From assembly GCA_947565475.1 (NCBI GenBank), contig CANOGI010000086.1:1-8409 (forward strand): a stretch of 8,409 bases of DNA. The letters are read 5' to 3'. Made by a program: the position numbers and the translations under genes. Positions within the stretch are counted from its first letter, which is position 1, and each line of letters starts with the position of its first letter. Under the pieces are notes generated by a model. That model had not been told where the DNA came from and ran no database searches. It saw only the letters and a program-made list of their open reading frames with translations. This stretch comes from an uncultured Eubacteriaceae bacterium (GTDB lineage: Bacteria > Bacillota > Clostridia > Lachnospirales > CAG-274). Below, one piece after another: positions 1 through 7,900 of the stretch.

Positions 1-1559
1 ATGTTTTTCTTCTCCATTTCAGCTCGGGTTTCCTCGTCGACACTATGAAATCCCAAAACAACCCCTTTGTTCTCGTCCCACGCACCGGCTCTTACAACTT
101 TCATCTGAAAATATTTTATCTCGTCATTTATAAAAATACGATGATTAACAATATACATCGTTTTCTTAGAAAGTTCCTCTTTTAATTTTTCTATAGATGC
201 CGCGTGTCTTAAATCTTCCTTATCCTCGTCATGAACAAATGTTTGTATATAGCGTTCCATACTCTCCTCAAGAGACGTACCTTTCTTAAAAATAGAATCA
301 AAAATAAGATTGCCGTCATCTCTTAAAATGTTTCCTCTGCCTGTGTTAAGATCAAAAAAACATACGAGGTTATAATCTATACATAACGCTTGAACAAGTT
401 CCACCTGACGTCTTTCGTTCTTCTTTTCCTGAAGCTTCTGCGCGGTGCAGTCTAAAAGGAAACGCTGATAAAAAAGTTCCCCGTTTTCCTTTAAAAGCTT
501 AACATTTCCCGTAACATGAAGTATCTCGCCGTCAGCGTGACGCACCCGATATTCAACACTTACGCTATCTCCCTCGTTTTTAAGTTTCTTTATATGGTCT
601 CTAAGTTTATCCCTGTCAGCGTCCAAAACAGAGCTAGCGACCATGTCAAATCCCATAGTCATTAATTCCTCTTGAGATTTATATCCCAAAATTTTAAGCG
701 CGGCCCTGTTTACGCTTAAAACACGTTTCCCATCTATTGTATGACAAAGTACGCCACAGTCTATAGTTGTGAAAATTGTCTCCAAAGTATGATTCTTCTT
801 AATTATCTCCTCCTCATAAGCCCGTTCCTGCGTGACGTCAATCGCTATGCCAACTGTACCCATTACGTCCCCGTCGATATTATATAACGGTGATTTATAA
901 GTAGTGAGAATTCTGGGGCCCTCTCCAGTTTTAATTATTTCCTCAGAAACACACGTCTCTTTCTTTTTCATAACCTCAAGTTCTGACTCAATACAAGCAG
1001 GGTCGTCATACTCGACGTCCCATATGTAAGCGTGCCTTTGCCCCTCGACTTGTTTCCTTGTTTTATTGACCGTTTTGCAAAAACTGTTATTTACTTTCTC
1101 ATGCACGCCGTCTTTATCCTTATACCAAATAAGGTTTGGTGTACCGTTAATAGCAGCCTCCAAATAATGCTCGCTCTGCCAAAAGTCTTTACTCATCTTA
1201 TACGTTTGCTGCCATCTTAAAAATCTAAATTTTATCTCCTCATCCGACATAGGAGTTACCCATATATCTTTAATTTCCTTTAAATCATCTGCCAAAAGCG
1301 TTATACACTCTCTATCAGCAAGTAAAATCAATTCCGTGTTCTCACCTTTGTTTGAAGTAAGAATCTTCAGCTCTTCTTTTATATCTATACCGTCTAAAAC
1401 GGCTATAATCACATTTGCCTTAGCTGTCAATGTTTTATCAGGTTTCTCACTTTCAGAAAACTCATGGGTAAAATGTTCAAGGGGGTACATTTCTTTTATA
1501 ATTTCAAATATTCTGCAAGGATGACCTGTTAAATAGAAATGAATATGGCAATGATACAT
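1..1559 (-). CDS. Multi-PAS sensory signalling protein, N-terminal part (C-terminus off the left edge)
   Basis: The frame starts at ATG 1559-1557 and stays open to the left edge, giving 519 residues. The start is well supported by AGAGGAGG (1575-1568) 8 nt upstream. Residues 1-110 resemble a receiver fold but lack its active site: there is no acidic pair near the N-terminus, no clear phosphoacceptor Asp in NVIIAVLDGID, and Thr-Pro (102-103) where Lys-Pro is usual. Three PAS-type domains follow, at about 128-245 (PNLIWYKDKDG to GIAIDVTQE), 256-375 and 385-510. The last visible residues, VDEETRAEMEKKN, look like the helical linker before an output domain. There are no membrane segments, so the sensor is probably cytoplasmic. 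From memory of similar clostridial proteins the missing part is probably a hybrid histidine kinase (HisKA, HATPase, receiver); a GGDEF diguanylate cyclase is the main alternative. Family call confident, output domain inferred. Confidence 0.85.
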   Translation of the reverse strand, partial: MYHCHIHFYLTGHPCRIFEIIKEMYPLEHFTHEFSESEKPDKTLTAKANVIIAVLDGIDIKEELKILTSNKGENTELILLADRECITLLADDLKEIKDIWVTPMSDEEIKFRFLRWQQTYKMSKDFWQSEHYLEAAINGTPNLIWYKDKDGVHEKVNNSFCKTVNKTRKQVEGQRHAYIWDVEYDDPACIESELEVMKKKETCVSEEIIKTGEGPRILTTYKSPLYNIDGDVMGTVGIAIDVTQERAYEEEIIKKNHTLETIFTTIDCGVLCHTIDGKRVLSVNRAALKILGYKSQEELMTMGFDMVASSVLDADRDKLRDHIKKLKNEGDSVSVEYRVRHADGEILHVTGNVKLLKENGELFYQRFLLDCTAQKLQEKKNERRQVELVQALCIDYNLVCFFDLNTGRGNILRDDGNLIFDSIFKKGTSLEESMERYIQTFVHDEDKEDLRHAASIEKLKEELSKKTMYIVNHRIFINDEIKYFQMKVVRAGAWDENKGVVLGFHSVDEETRAEMEKKN

Positions 1560-1964
1560 ACTTATTTCCTCCTCTGTAATTTGCAAATTATTTTCATTAT
1601 GATTATGCTTATTAATTTAAGTCTGTTAATATACATATCTTGAATATCTTCTTTCGGCAGTATAAGCGACTTCTCATCATTTTCAGAAGCTTTAGTAAAT
1701 CATATATTTACTTTCTCTAACGGATTAATTTAAACCCCCGCTTTTTTTCCTGCTGTCTGTAAACTTTCTTTTTAAATATACTACCTGAAACCATCGCGAT
1801 AGTTATTTAATTCTCAGATACTCTATACCTAAACAGCTCATATTCAGTATTTAGTTTATAACTTATTTATGTATACGGCAAATAAACATTACATATTACC
1901 GAAAACCATATATATACAGCAAATTTTAATCACCATATATATAATATAAGTATATTTTTTAATC
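1560..1964 (-). other. Long presumptive 5' leader of the PAS sensor gene
   Basis: This AT-rich stretch lies between the predicted start of transcription (about 1964, minus strand) and the PAS start codon. I recognise no riboswitch class in it. Two small hairpins are visible: a 6-bp stem GTAAAT/ATTTAC (1695-1700 with 1706-1711, 5-nt loop) and a 5-bp stem CTTCT/AGAAG (1670-1674 with 1685-1689). A 25-codon minus-strand frame (ATG at 1794, stop at 1717) encodes a basic peptide ending in RGFKLIR, but it has no convincing ribosome binding site. No terminator-like hairpin followed by a T-run was found, so attenuation is not supported. Confidence 0.3.
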
Positions 1965-1970
1965 TTTATC

Positions 1971-1999
1971 ATTATAGCATATTTTATGGATTATTACAA
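1971..1999 (-). promoter_or_regulatory. Extended -10 sigma-A promoter candidate for the PAS sensor gene
   Basis: Read on the minus strand, the -10 is a perfect TATAAT (1976-1971) preceded by TGC (1979-1977), the extended -10 form TGn. A 4/6 match to the -35 consensus, TTGTAA (1999-1994), sits 17 nt upstream. It points at the PAS gene, whose start codon lies about 400 nt downstream with no other recognised gene between. The surroundings are very AT-rich, so a chance match is possible, but the combination of extended -10 and exact spacing is good. Confidence 0.5.
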
Positions 2000-2071
2000 A
2001 TGTTTTAACAATTATATTTTGATAATTTTACATATTTATTTTTCTCCTGTATAACAGATTTCTTGTTAAAC

Positions 2072-2332
2072 TTAGTAATTATGGTCAAACCACTTGAAAA
2101 ATGAACAAGTTGGGCGTTTTAAAATCCTTTTTGCCGCGTTAGCGTCAGTCGGCATATGCTTTATGCTATACTCTCTGCCGCTCTCTTTCAAAAATAATTT
2201 TAATCTCGCCTCCTTTGATTTATTTTCAAGTAGTTTGACTATATAACGATTACACAGAAGAAAAAAATATTTTACAAATAGAGGCGCTATTTCTTCACAC
2301 CGGTTTAAGGCTGACTGTCCCCATTCATCGCG
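2072..2332 (-). other. Open frame without a start codon, overlapping element A
   Basis: On the minus strand a frame stays open for 86 codons, from just after a TGA (2335-2333) to the TAA at 2074-2072. It has no ATG until residue 60 (ATG at 2155), which would leave a 27-residue peptide (MPTDANAAKRILKRPT to DHNY). Stretches such as LKLFLKESGREYSIKH look protein-like. AAGGAGG (2215-2209) lies in the middle of the frame with no start codon at usable spacing after it. In AT-rich DNA a stop-free run of this length can arise by chance, and the palindrome constrains the sequence. It may be a decayed gene, a repeat with an incidental open frame, or a small peptide gene. I do not recognise a family and do not call it a gene. 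Confidence 0.2.
2081..2242 (-). repeat. Palindromic element A (long imperfect hairpin, related to element B)
   Basis: Two arms of about 54 nt (2081-2133 and 2189-2242) are imperfect inverted copies. The outer tips are almost identical, AT(A/G)GTCAAAC(C/T)ACTTGAAAA, and the inner ends share TTAAAAT and TTTTTG. Read on the minus strand, the middle holds GCGGCAGAGA, an apical hairpin (2171-2152; stem GUAUA/UAUGC plus GC/GC, loop AUAAA, one bulged A), then CUGACGC. The same motifs occur in the same order in element B on the plus strand, so the two are homologous and lie in opposite orientation. I found no good promoter for A. TA next to both tips would suit a MITE that inserts at TA, but no transposase is present and the duplication is too short to prove insertion. 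Confidence 0.7.
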
Positions 2333-2340
2333 TCACTGTC

Positions 2341-2369
2341 TTGACAAAAGGCGCTTCACGTTTTATAAT
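2341..2369 (+). promoter_or_regulatory. Perfect consensus sigma-A promoter driving element B
   Basis: TTGACA (2341-2346) and TATAAT (2364-2369) are separated by exactly 17 nt, a full consensus match in all 12 positions at optimal spacing. It reads on the plus strand, opposite to every recognised gene here, and transcription should begin near 2375-2377, at the foot of the element B hairpin. The only annotated gene downstream is the chemoreceptor, in the opposite direction, so the natural product is a non-coding or very small transcript converging on the chemoreceptor 3' end. Confidence 0.75.
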
Positions 2370-2526
2370 CAATAAGCTTTAATTTTAAATAAGTTAAGCG
2401 GACAAAAATTATTTTTACAAAGCGGCAGAAAGAGGTCATAGCTCAAAGCCTATGACAGCTGACAGCAGCACCACGAAAATAATTTTTGTCCGCTTAACTT
2501 ATTGATTTCAAAGTTTATTGACTATA
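2364..2526 (+). ncRNA. Element B: candidate small structured RNA with 6S-like layout
   Basis: Positions 2388-2415 pair perfectly with 2476-2503 (28 bp). The stem continues imperfectly outward to 2364 and 2526, with the block CAATAAGCTTT (2370-2380) matching the segment at 2510-2520 except for one G-U pair. Inside is a symmetric bubble, 2416-2434 against 2457-2475 (19 nt each), then a 7-bp apical stem GTCATAG/CTATGAC (2435-2441 with 2450-2456) and an 8-nt loop. A transcript from the consensus promoter just upstream would be folded over nearly all of about 145 nt. The order closing stem, large bubble, apical hairpin recalls 6S RNA, but I see no sequence identity to 6S. A 17-codon frame (ATG 2452 to TGA 2505) lies inside without a well-placed ribosome binding site. 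It could instead be a MITE-like repeat, or serve as a 3' end structure for the chemoreceptor mRNA. The structure is seen; the RNA role is inferred. Confidence 0.45.
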
Positions 2527-2531
2527 TATCA

Positions 2532-4559
2532 TTACAGTTGAAATTTTGACACCTCTTTTTTCAGCAAATCGGCTTGTTTGGAAAGCTCCCCGCTGGCGGC
2601 GGCTGAATCCATAATAACATCACAGTTACTTTGCACTACACTTGAGATACGCTCCAAACCCTGAGAAATTTGCGTAGCTGAACGAGACTGAACATCTGTA
2701 GTCTCAAAAATTGACGTTACGGCGTCTGATACTTTTTTTGCGCCGTCCACAACTTCCTGCAAGGATTGGTTTGTCATATTGGAAATATGGCTTCCCTTTT
2801 CCACAGCCGCCACGGTATTTTCAATCAGCATAGCCGTACTTTTGGCGGCCGCCTCAGATTTGCCCGCCAGTATTTGAACCTCTTTAGCGACAACAGAGAA
2901 ACCTTTACCGGCTTTGCCCGCCCGGGCCGCCTCTATAGCGGCATTCAAAGAGAGTATATTAGTCTGGAAAGAAATATCGTCAATAGTTTTTATAACTTTA
3001 ATTATCTCTTTTGATTTTTCATCAATAATCTCCATAGCGTTTACCAATTCGCTCATATATTCGCTGCAAGTCTCAATTTTTTGGTGAGCTTGGTCATTTT
3101 CCTCTTTGGCGAGACTGGCGAGGCTGACAGTCTCATTTACATGCTGTGATATATAATCAACAACGTCCGCTAACTCTTGTACGGAAGACGCCTGTTCAGC
3201 GGCTCCCTGCGACAATGACTCAGACCGGTCGGAAAGATGCTCCGACTCTAAGTTTACTTGATTTGACACAAGAGAAATCTCGTTCAATACTTTTGTAAGC
3301 TTTGAACGTATAATTCTCAGATTATCAAGAAGCTCTTTCAGTCCCCCGATATAGTACATCTCATTTTGATTTATGTCCACCGCCAGATTTCCGACAGCCA
3401 TCTCCCCCATAATTCTGCCAATATCATCAATAGCGTTTCCCAAATGGAGACATACAAGGTGAACAGCTTCCGCAATCAAGCCTATTTCGTCTTTTCTTCC
3501 ATAAAACTGCTCTAAATCTTTATCAGCGGAAAGATTAAACTCACTCATATCAGAAATAGCCCTTTCCACAATCATTAATTCTTTTCCGGTTCTTCGAAGA
3601 ATCAAAAGAGTCACGCAGATAATTAAAACCGCCACGGCGGCACAGGCTGAACCTGTCACAAGCCGCACAGTGGCCACAGGCTGATATACTTCCTCAAATC
3701 CATCCTGCACCATAAATATCCATCCTCGTTTTTCAAGATATTTATAAACCACCAGCTGCCGCTCGCCGTTCTCATCTTGATACACGTGCGCGTCTGATAA
3801 AGCGTCTTTATTTTTCCACACAGTGTCTATTATTTCCATGTGCCCCTTGTCCGTTGTTTTTTGATTCAAGAGATTCACGTCTTTATTGTAAAGGTATACA
3901 CCTGTTTCAGCGTTTATAAATATATATTCGCTGTTTGGAAGATTGTTAAGTTTTAAATCCAATATCGAGTCCATTAATTGGTCAGCGTATACAGCCGCTC
4001 CCGCATAGCCGATACACCTTTCCCCGTCAAAAACCGGACAATACATGGAAATAACCATATTCCCCGTCCCGGGAGATACCATGACGCCAAGATTTGTCAG
4101 CTCTTGTTTATTAAGAATTGTGTTTTTAAATGTATCTAATGATTCCCCCTGGCGTGTTGTTATTCCGACAGCTCCCTTTTCAGTATGAGTAAGGACATAT
4201 GTATCGGGAGTGGCGATATATAATCCCTCAAAAATGCCCTTTACATTAGCGAAATCAGTCGTATACCGCTGCGCTCTTTCCCGTAGCTGAGGATTATTGG
4301 GTTCAGCGAGAAGACTCCGAACCTCGTTACTTAAAGAGAAAGCTATCAGGTGTTCTTCAGCGGACGCCACAAAATCATCAATAATAGCCGCCCTAGATTC
4401 CACGGCGTTTGTCATCTGCTCAGTAATATTTTTCTCAACCAGCGATTCCGTACTTGCTGATATAACGCTCCAAAGCAGCAGCAACCCGAATAGTGTAATC
4501 ACCGTGGTTAAAATACTAATTCTTATTGCGAGTTTTCGATTTTTAAGAAATTGTTTCAT
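2532..4559 (-). CDS. Methyl-accepting chemotaxis protein with dCache-like sensor domain
   Basis: This 675-residue transmembrane chemoreceptor passes ligand binding outside the cell to the CheA/CheW kinase array. Residues 1-12 are basic, followed by membrane helix 1 (about 13-35). An extracellular region of about 260 residues (36-295) contains EGLYIATPDTYVLTHTEKG and GITTRQGESL, typical of clostridial double-Cache receptors. Membrane helix 2 is at about 298-321, and two HAMP-like segments follow (322-375, and 376-425 with MAVGNLAVDI). The signalling hairpin runs from about 430 to the end; its conserved tip is at 527-552 (DDISFQTNILSLNAAIEAA and on to RAGKAGKG). There is no C-terminal NWETF-type tether for CheR/CheB, which is common in Firmicutes. 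AGGAAGGA (4576-4569) precedes ATG 4559 at usable spacing. I found no convincing sigma-A or sigma-D promoter in the 357 bp upstream. The ligand is unknown; the pectate lyase next door makes a plant-sugar signal tempting but unproven. Confidence 0.95.
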   Translation of the reverse strand: MKQFLKNRKLAIRISILTTVITLFGLLLLWSVISASTESLVEKNITEQMTNAVESRAAIIDDFVASAEEHLIAFSLSNEVRSLLAEPNNPQLRERAQRYTTDFANVKGIFEGLYIATPDTYVLTHTEKGAVGITTRQGESLDTFKNTILNKQELTNLGVMVSPGTGNMVISMYCPVFDGERCIGYAGAAVYADQLMDSILDLKLNNLPNSEYIFINAETGVYLYNKDVNLLNQKTTDKGHMEIIDTVWKNKDALSDAHVYQDENGERQLVVYKYLEKRGWIFMVQDGFEEVYQPVATVRLVTGSACAAVAVLIICVTLLILRRTGKELMIVERAISDMSEFNLSADKDLEQFYGRKDEIGLIAEAVHLVCLHLGNAIDDIGRIMGEMAVGNLAVDINQNEMYYIGGLKELLDNLRIIRSKLTKVLNEISLVSNQVNLESEHLSDRSESLSQGAAEQASSVQELADVVDYISQHVNETVSLASLAKEENDQAHQKIETCSEYMSELVNAMEIIDEKSKEIIKVIKTIDDISFQTNILSLNAAIEAARAGKAGKGFSVVAKEVQILAGKSEAAAKSTAMLIENTVAAVEKGSHISNMTNQSLQEVVDGAKKVSDAVTSIFETTDVQSRSATQISQGLERISSVVQSNCDVIMDSAAASGELSKQADLLKKEVSKFQL

Positions 4560-4772
4560 TGAATTATGTCCTTCCTAAAAGTTTTTAATTTACAACAATT
4601 CTGATATATAGTAATTCGCAAAGTTTTTAACGCCATTACACATAAAGTTTGATTTTTCGCCTGTATTTTGATTTTTATATCACTATAAACAATAAAATAA
4701 TTTCCTTAATGTATTAGACTTTAGTAAAAAGTTATTCGTATTTTTATTTCACAAAAATACTCTATAAACCAT

Positions 4773-4843
4773 CGGCGGATAACTCCACCTTTGAATTTGA
4801 CGGAAACTTCTGTTCCCGCCAAATTCAAGAGTACGTGCCGCCG
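4773..4843 (-). repeat. Palindromic hairpin D downstream of the pectate lyase
   Basis: A 17-nt arm (4791-4807) faces its inverted copy (4812-4828) across a 4-nt loop. The two mismatches both become G-U pairs when read on the minus strand, so the minus-strand RNA forms an unbroken 17-bp stem with loop AGAA. Outside it, ACTC (4782-4785) pairs with GAGT (4829-4832) and CGGCGG (4773-4778) pairs with CCGCCG (4838-4843). The element begins about 74 nt after the lyase stop codon. No T-run follows, so it is not a classic intrinsic terminator. It could stabilise the lyase mRNA 3' end, or be one copy of a dispersed intergenic palindrome. Confidence 0.7.
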
Positions 4844-4846
4844 CTT

Positions 4847-4867
4847 AAAAAATATGAGGCTTCCTCA
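4847..4867 (-). terminator. Weak intrinsic terminator candidate for the pectate lyase
   Basis: On the minus strand TGAGG-AAG-CCTCA (4867-4855) forms a 5-bp stem with a 3-nt loop, followed by TATTTTTT (4854-4847). It lies about 50 nt after the lyase stop codon. The T-tract is right, but the stem is short for an efficient terminator; the larger hairpin further downstream may be the real 3' end. Confidence 0.25.
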
Positions 4868-4916
4868 GTCGGTTAAATACCATCTGTTCATTCTTTTTTT
4901 GTCTCGTCGTAATTAA

Positions 4917-7900
4917 TTATAAATTAAACGGCTCGCATAAGGGCTTCATATTCTTATCCCAGAGAAACGCTTTCATTTTACCCGCCAAAGTAACATCAAA
5001 GCTTTTCGTTTCTCCTTTCGCCACAGTCTCCGTTACAATATCCGTTAAAACACCGTTCTCATCAAATGACGCTATATAAACAACAGCGTCAACATCAGGC
5101 TTATTGACAGTAAGCTTGCCGTTTTCATCAATATACATAATAGGGTTTTCATCAATATAAGCATCGGCCCACACATTGTCAAGATACATCTCAAATCCGC
5201 CGCAGCGCTGGAAATGAAGCTGTGAAACCGGTATGCTGGTATCAAAGCTGAACTCAACATCACATATCGCTTCCCCAACAGTATAAATATTATTCGCCGA
5301 ATCATATTCCGTGTATGGATTAAATGAATAAGAGCCCTTCCCTGTATTATAGTCAAGCGTTATTTTAATGTTATACCATTTCTCAAGCTCAAATTTTTTA
5401 TCTGAACAGGTCTTTATTTCAGGCTCCGGTATAGGCACGGCGGTATTATCATAATCCTCAAAAAAACCGCGTGAATGCTGAGCGTAAAAACTTTTTATCT
5501 TTATGTTTTCCTCATTTTCTCCGACGCCGTTTAGCATAAATCTCATACCCGCTTTTTCATTGACAGACTCTTTGTTGCTTTTCACATAAAAATCAGCGCC
5601 GGCTGAAAAAACGCCTTTATTCTGCGGTTTAAAACTTCTATAAGTCTCTCCCCAGAAAAGCAAAGCGTATCCGTTGTTCCCGCTTAGCGGAGACATAGAG
5701 AAATCCTTTTCCCCGCTGCCTCCCGGAATATACCACTCCGCGTTATTAAATCTTGTGTCATTAAACGGAACGCCTCCGTCCGTAACATCTACGTCGCTTT
5801 CCCCGTTTAATGTAAGACGGCTAAACTTCGCCTCGGCGAAATACTCTTTTGTGGATATCCCGAACGCTGAGTCCACGGCAATACCAACATACATCGTATC
5901 AGGAAGATTAGTATAATTAATCGTGAAAGGCTGTCTCCCGTTGTCATTCCATATTGTACCGCCGTTTGAGACGCTTAGAGTTATACTGTTTCCCTCTCTC
6001 TGTATTCTCATATAACGGGGCATAGAATAAGACACAGCGCTGTTGTCGCAGTCTTTTCCCGAAGCGTCCTTAAAATAACTTTCCCTCGCTGTCGCCCCGT
6101 CCTCTGTACGACTGAATATATGTACATTTTCACCGTTTTTCCACCAGCCGTCACCTATCATCGCCATACTGGCTTTGCTGTCAAGTCCAGAGCGTACCAT
6201 TAAACCGCTTACCTGCTGATTTTCAAACTTTGGTATTTCCTCTGTTCTCACAACTAAGTCAAAGTCGCCGGAAACAGGCTTATACATAAATCCACAGTTG
6301 TCGTTTTGCTTCTCTGTTATTCTTCCGGAACCATAAATCGTGTATATTCCCGTTTTCTCATCCATAGAGGCTCCGCCTTTTCCATTATACCCGCCCTTAT
6401 AATTACTTTCTCTTATCTCAGTAAATGAATAACTTCCTGATGGAGAAACCGATTTCACGTAAACAATGGAAGAAGGGCTTTGAGTCTGTTCGCCTCTTGT
6501 GTTGTACGCCCTGCAAGTAAGAAAATGGGTTCCCGGCTCAAGAGAGATACTCTCGTCAATTATATTACCGTCAAATGAGGCTATTAACTTATTTTTGTCA
6601 TATAGCTCCATTTTATTTACCTCATTGTTTCCCGCGGCTATAGCGGTAGCCTTATAATTTAAAGGCTCATTCTCATTTATTACAGTCCATTCACCGTTAT
6701 TAATCTCTAAGCCCGAGGCAGAGTTATCCAAAGCGGCTATCGCCGGACTCTGCACTATAATATTTGGGTTTGTTGGAGCGATTTTTGACTGTTCCTCCGT
6801 CCAGTCGTTTATATACGCCTCAATTACGGTATATCCGTTAAATTCTCCCCCGCTTATTATATCCGTCTCATTCATAGAGTCAAAACCATATTTTGAGAGC
6901 CACTCTCCTGAAATCTCGAAAGTACGGTGTTCTTCATTTACCGGAATAAATCCTCCGACTTCGTCGGCGTTGTTAATAACACGGCCCGAGCCGTTTTTAA
7001 CATCATTTATTATTCTCGCGTCAATAGCGTCTCGTTTAGGAAGCGTCGCCCCGACATTATTAAGAACGTAGTCATACGCTTTTAAACTTGACACGGAGTT
7101 AAAAGAATAATCGCCCATATCAAGCTTTTCCGTAAGCAGTTCCGCCCCAGCGTAATTATTAACATAAGTATTGTTTTTATAATCGGTTATTGTTCCGACG
7201 CCGTTTACATAATTATCGTAGAAATAAAACTTTGACATTTCATCTCCCTCTTTTTCCGGCTTCGCTATATCGAACACACGATAACGGAGACTCTCACGGG
7301 TAGAAGGGCCGTATTTATAATAATTTCCAATCCAGTTTAAATAAGAGGGGTTATGTGTTTTAGAGCTATATGAGTAAGGTTCCGCGCCATAGGCTGAGTT
7401 AGTCTGTCCCCAGTTATAAATGACATTATCGCTAAACTCTGTTTTCTGAAGTTCCCTGTCCATTCGAGGGCTTCTGCTGTCGTGGTGAGCCAAAAGATTG
7501 TACAAATAACTGGAGTTTGTTCCGCCTAATATAGCGCCATAACCATGCGCGCCCTTAACGTGATTGCTCATTCTTAAACTTTCAGAGCCTATGGTATTCT
7601 GTATCGTCAAATTGCTTCCCTGAACGCCCTCCTCGCTTGAGCCAGCGTATAGAGTTAAAAGCTCATCGACACACCATGACACGCTGCAATGGTCAAATAT
7701 TATGTTTGAGTTAAATCTTCCGCCGATTCCGTCGGGCTCTCCGCCGTTTTTATCAGAGGGGCGCACCCTAAGGTATCTGATAATAACGTTCTTAACATTG
7801 TCACCCAAAACAATATCCCCGCCGGTTATAGTAATACCGTCGCCAGGAGCTGTCTGTCCAAGTATTGTGAGATTGCTTTTGTTTATTCTTAAAGTTCCCG

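Larger units (their letters stand above)
4560..4916. other. Intergenic region between lyase and chemoreceptor genes
   Basis: The 357 bp hold the chemoreceptor ribosome binding site, a long hairpin (4773-4843) and a weak terminator-like hairpin just after the lyase stop. The remaining part (4580-4770) is AT-rich with no coding frame I trust. Several TATA-like strings occur on the minus strand, but none pairs with an acceptable -35 at 16-18 nt, so the chemoreceptor promoter could not be placed. Confidence 0.5.

Noticed and set aside
1032..1524. Two plus-strand 62-codon frames within the PAS gene
   Set aside because: Both are shadows of the PAS sensor reading frame, which is supported by its start site and domain motifs.
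1906..1943. Direct repeat CCATATATATA (1906-1916 and 1933-1943)
   Set aside because: Low-complexity TA sequence in a very AT-rich region; only two copies and no flanking structure.
2276..2292. 6-bp hairpin AAATAG/CTATTT with a T-run nearby on the minus strand, as a terminator
   Set aside because: The T-run (2267-2261) is separated from the stem by 8 nt of mixed sequence and the stem is AT-rich, so it does not meet the intrinsic terminator pattern.
2364..2526. Element B as a standard Rho-independent terminator of the chemoreceptor gene
   Set aside because: The stem is far longer than usual, has a 75-nt apical part, and is not followed by a T-run on the minus strand. A role in mRNA 3' stability cannot be excluded.
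1560..2531. CRISPR array, tRNA or rRNA in the large intergenic region
   Set aside because: There are no regularly spaced direct repeats, no cloverleaf with a CCA end or T-loop motif, and no rRNA-like conserved segments. The repeats present are inverted and only two.
4297..4578. Plus-strand open frame of 93 codons opposite the chemoreceptor start
   Set aside because: It is the antisense of the strongly supported chemoreceptor gene, has no ribosome binding site and no recognisable protein features.
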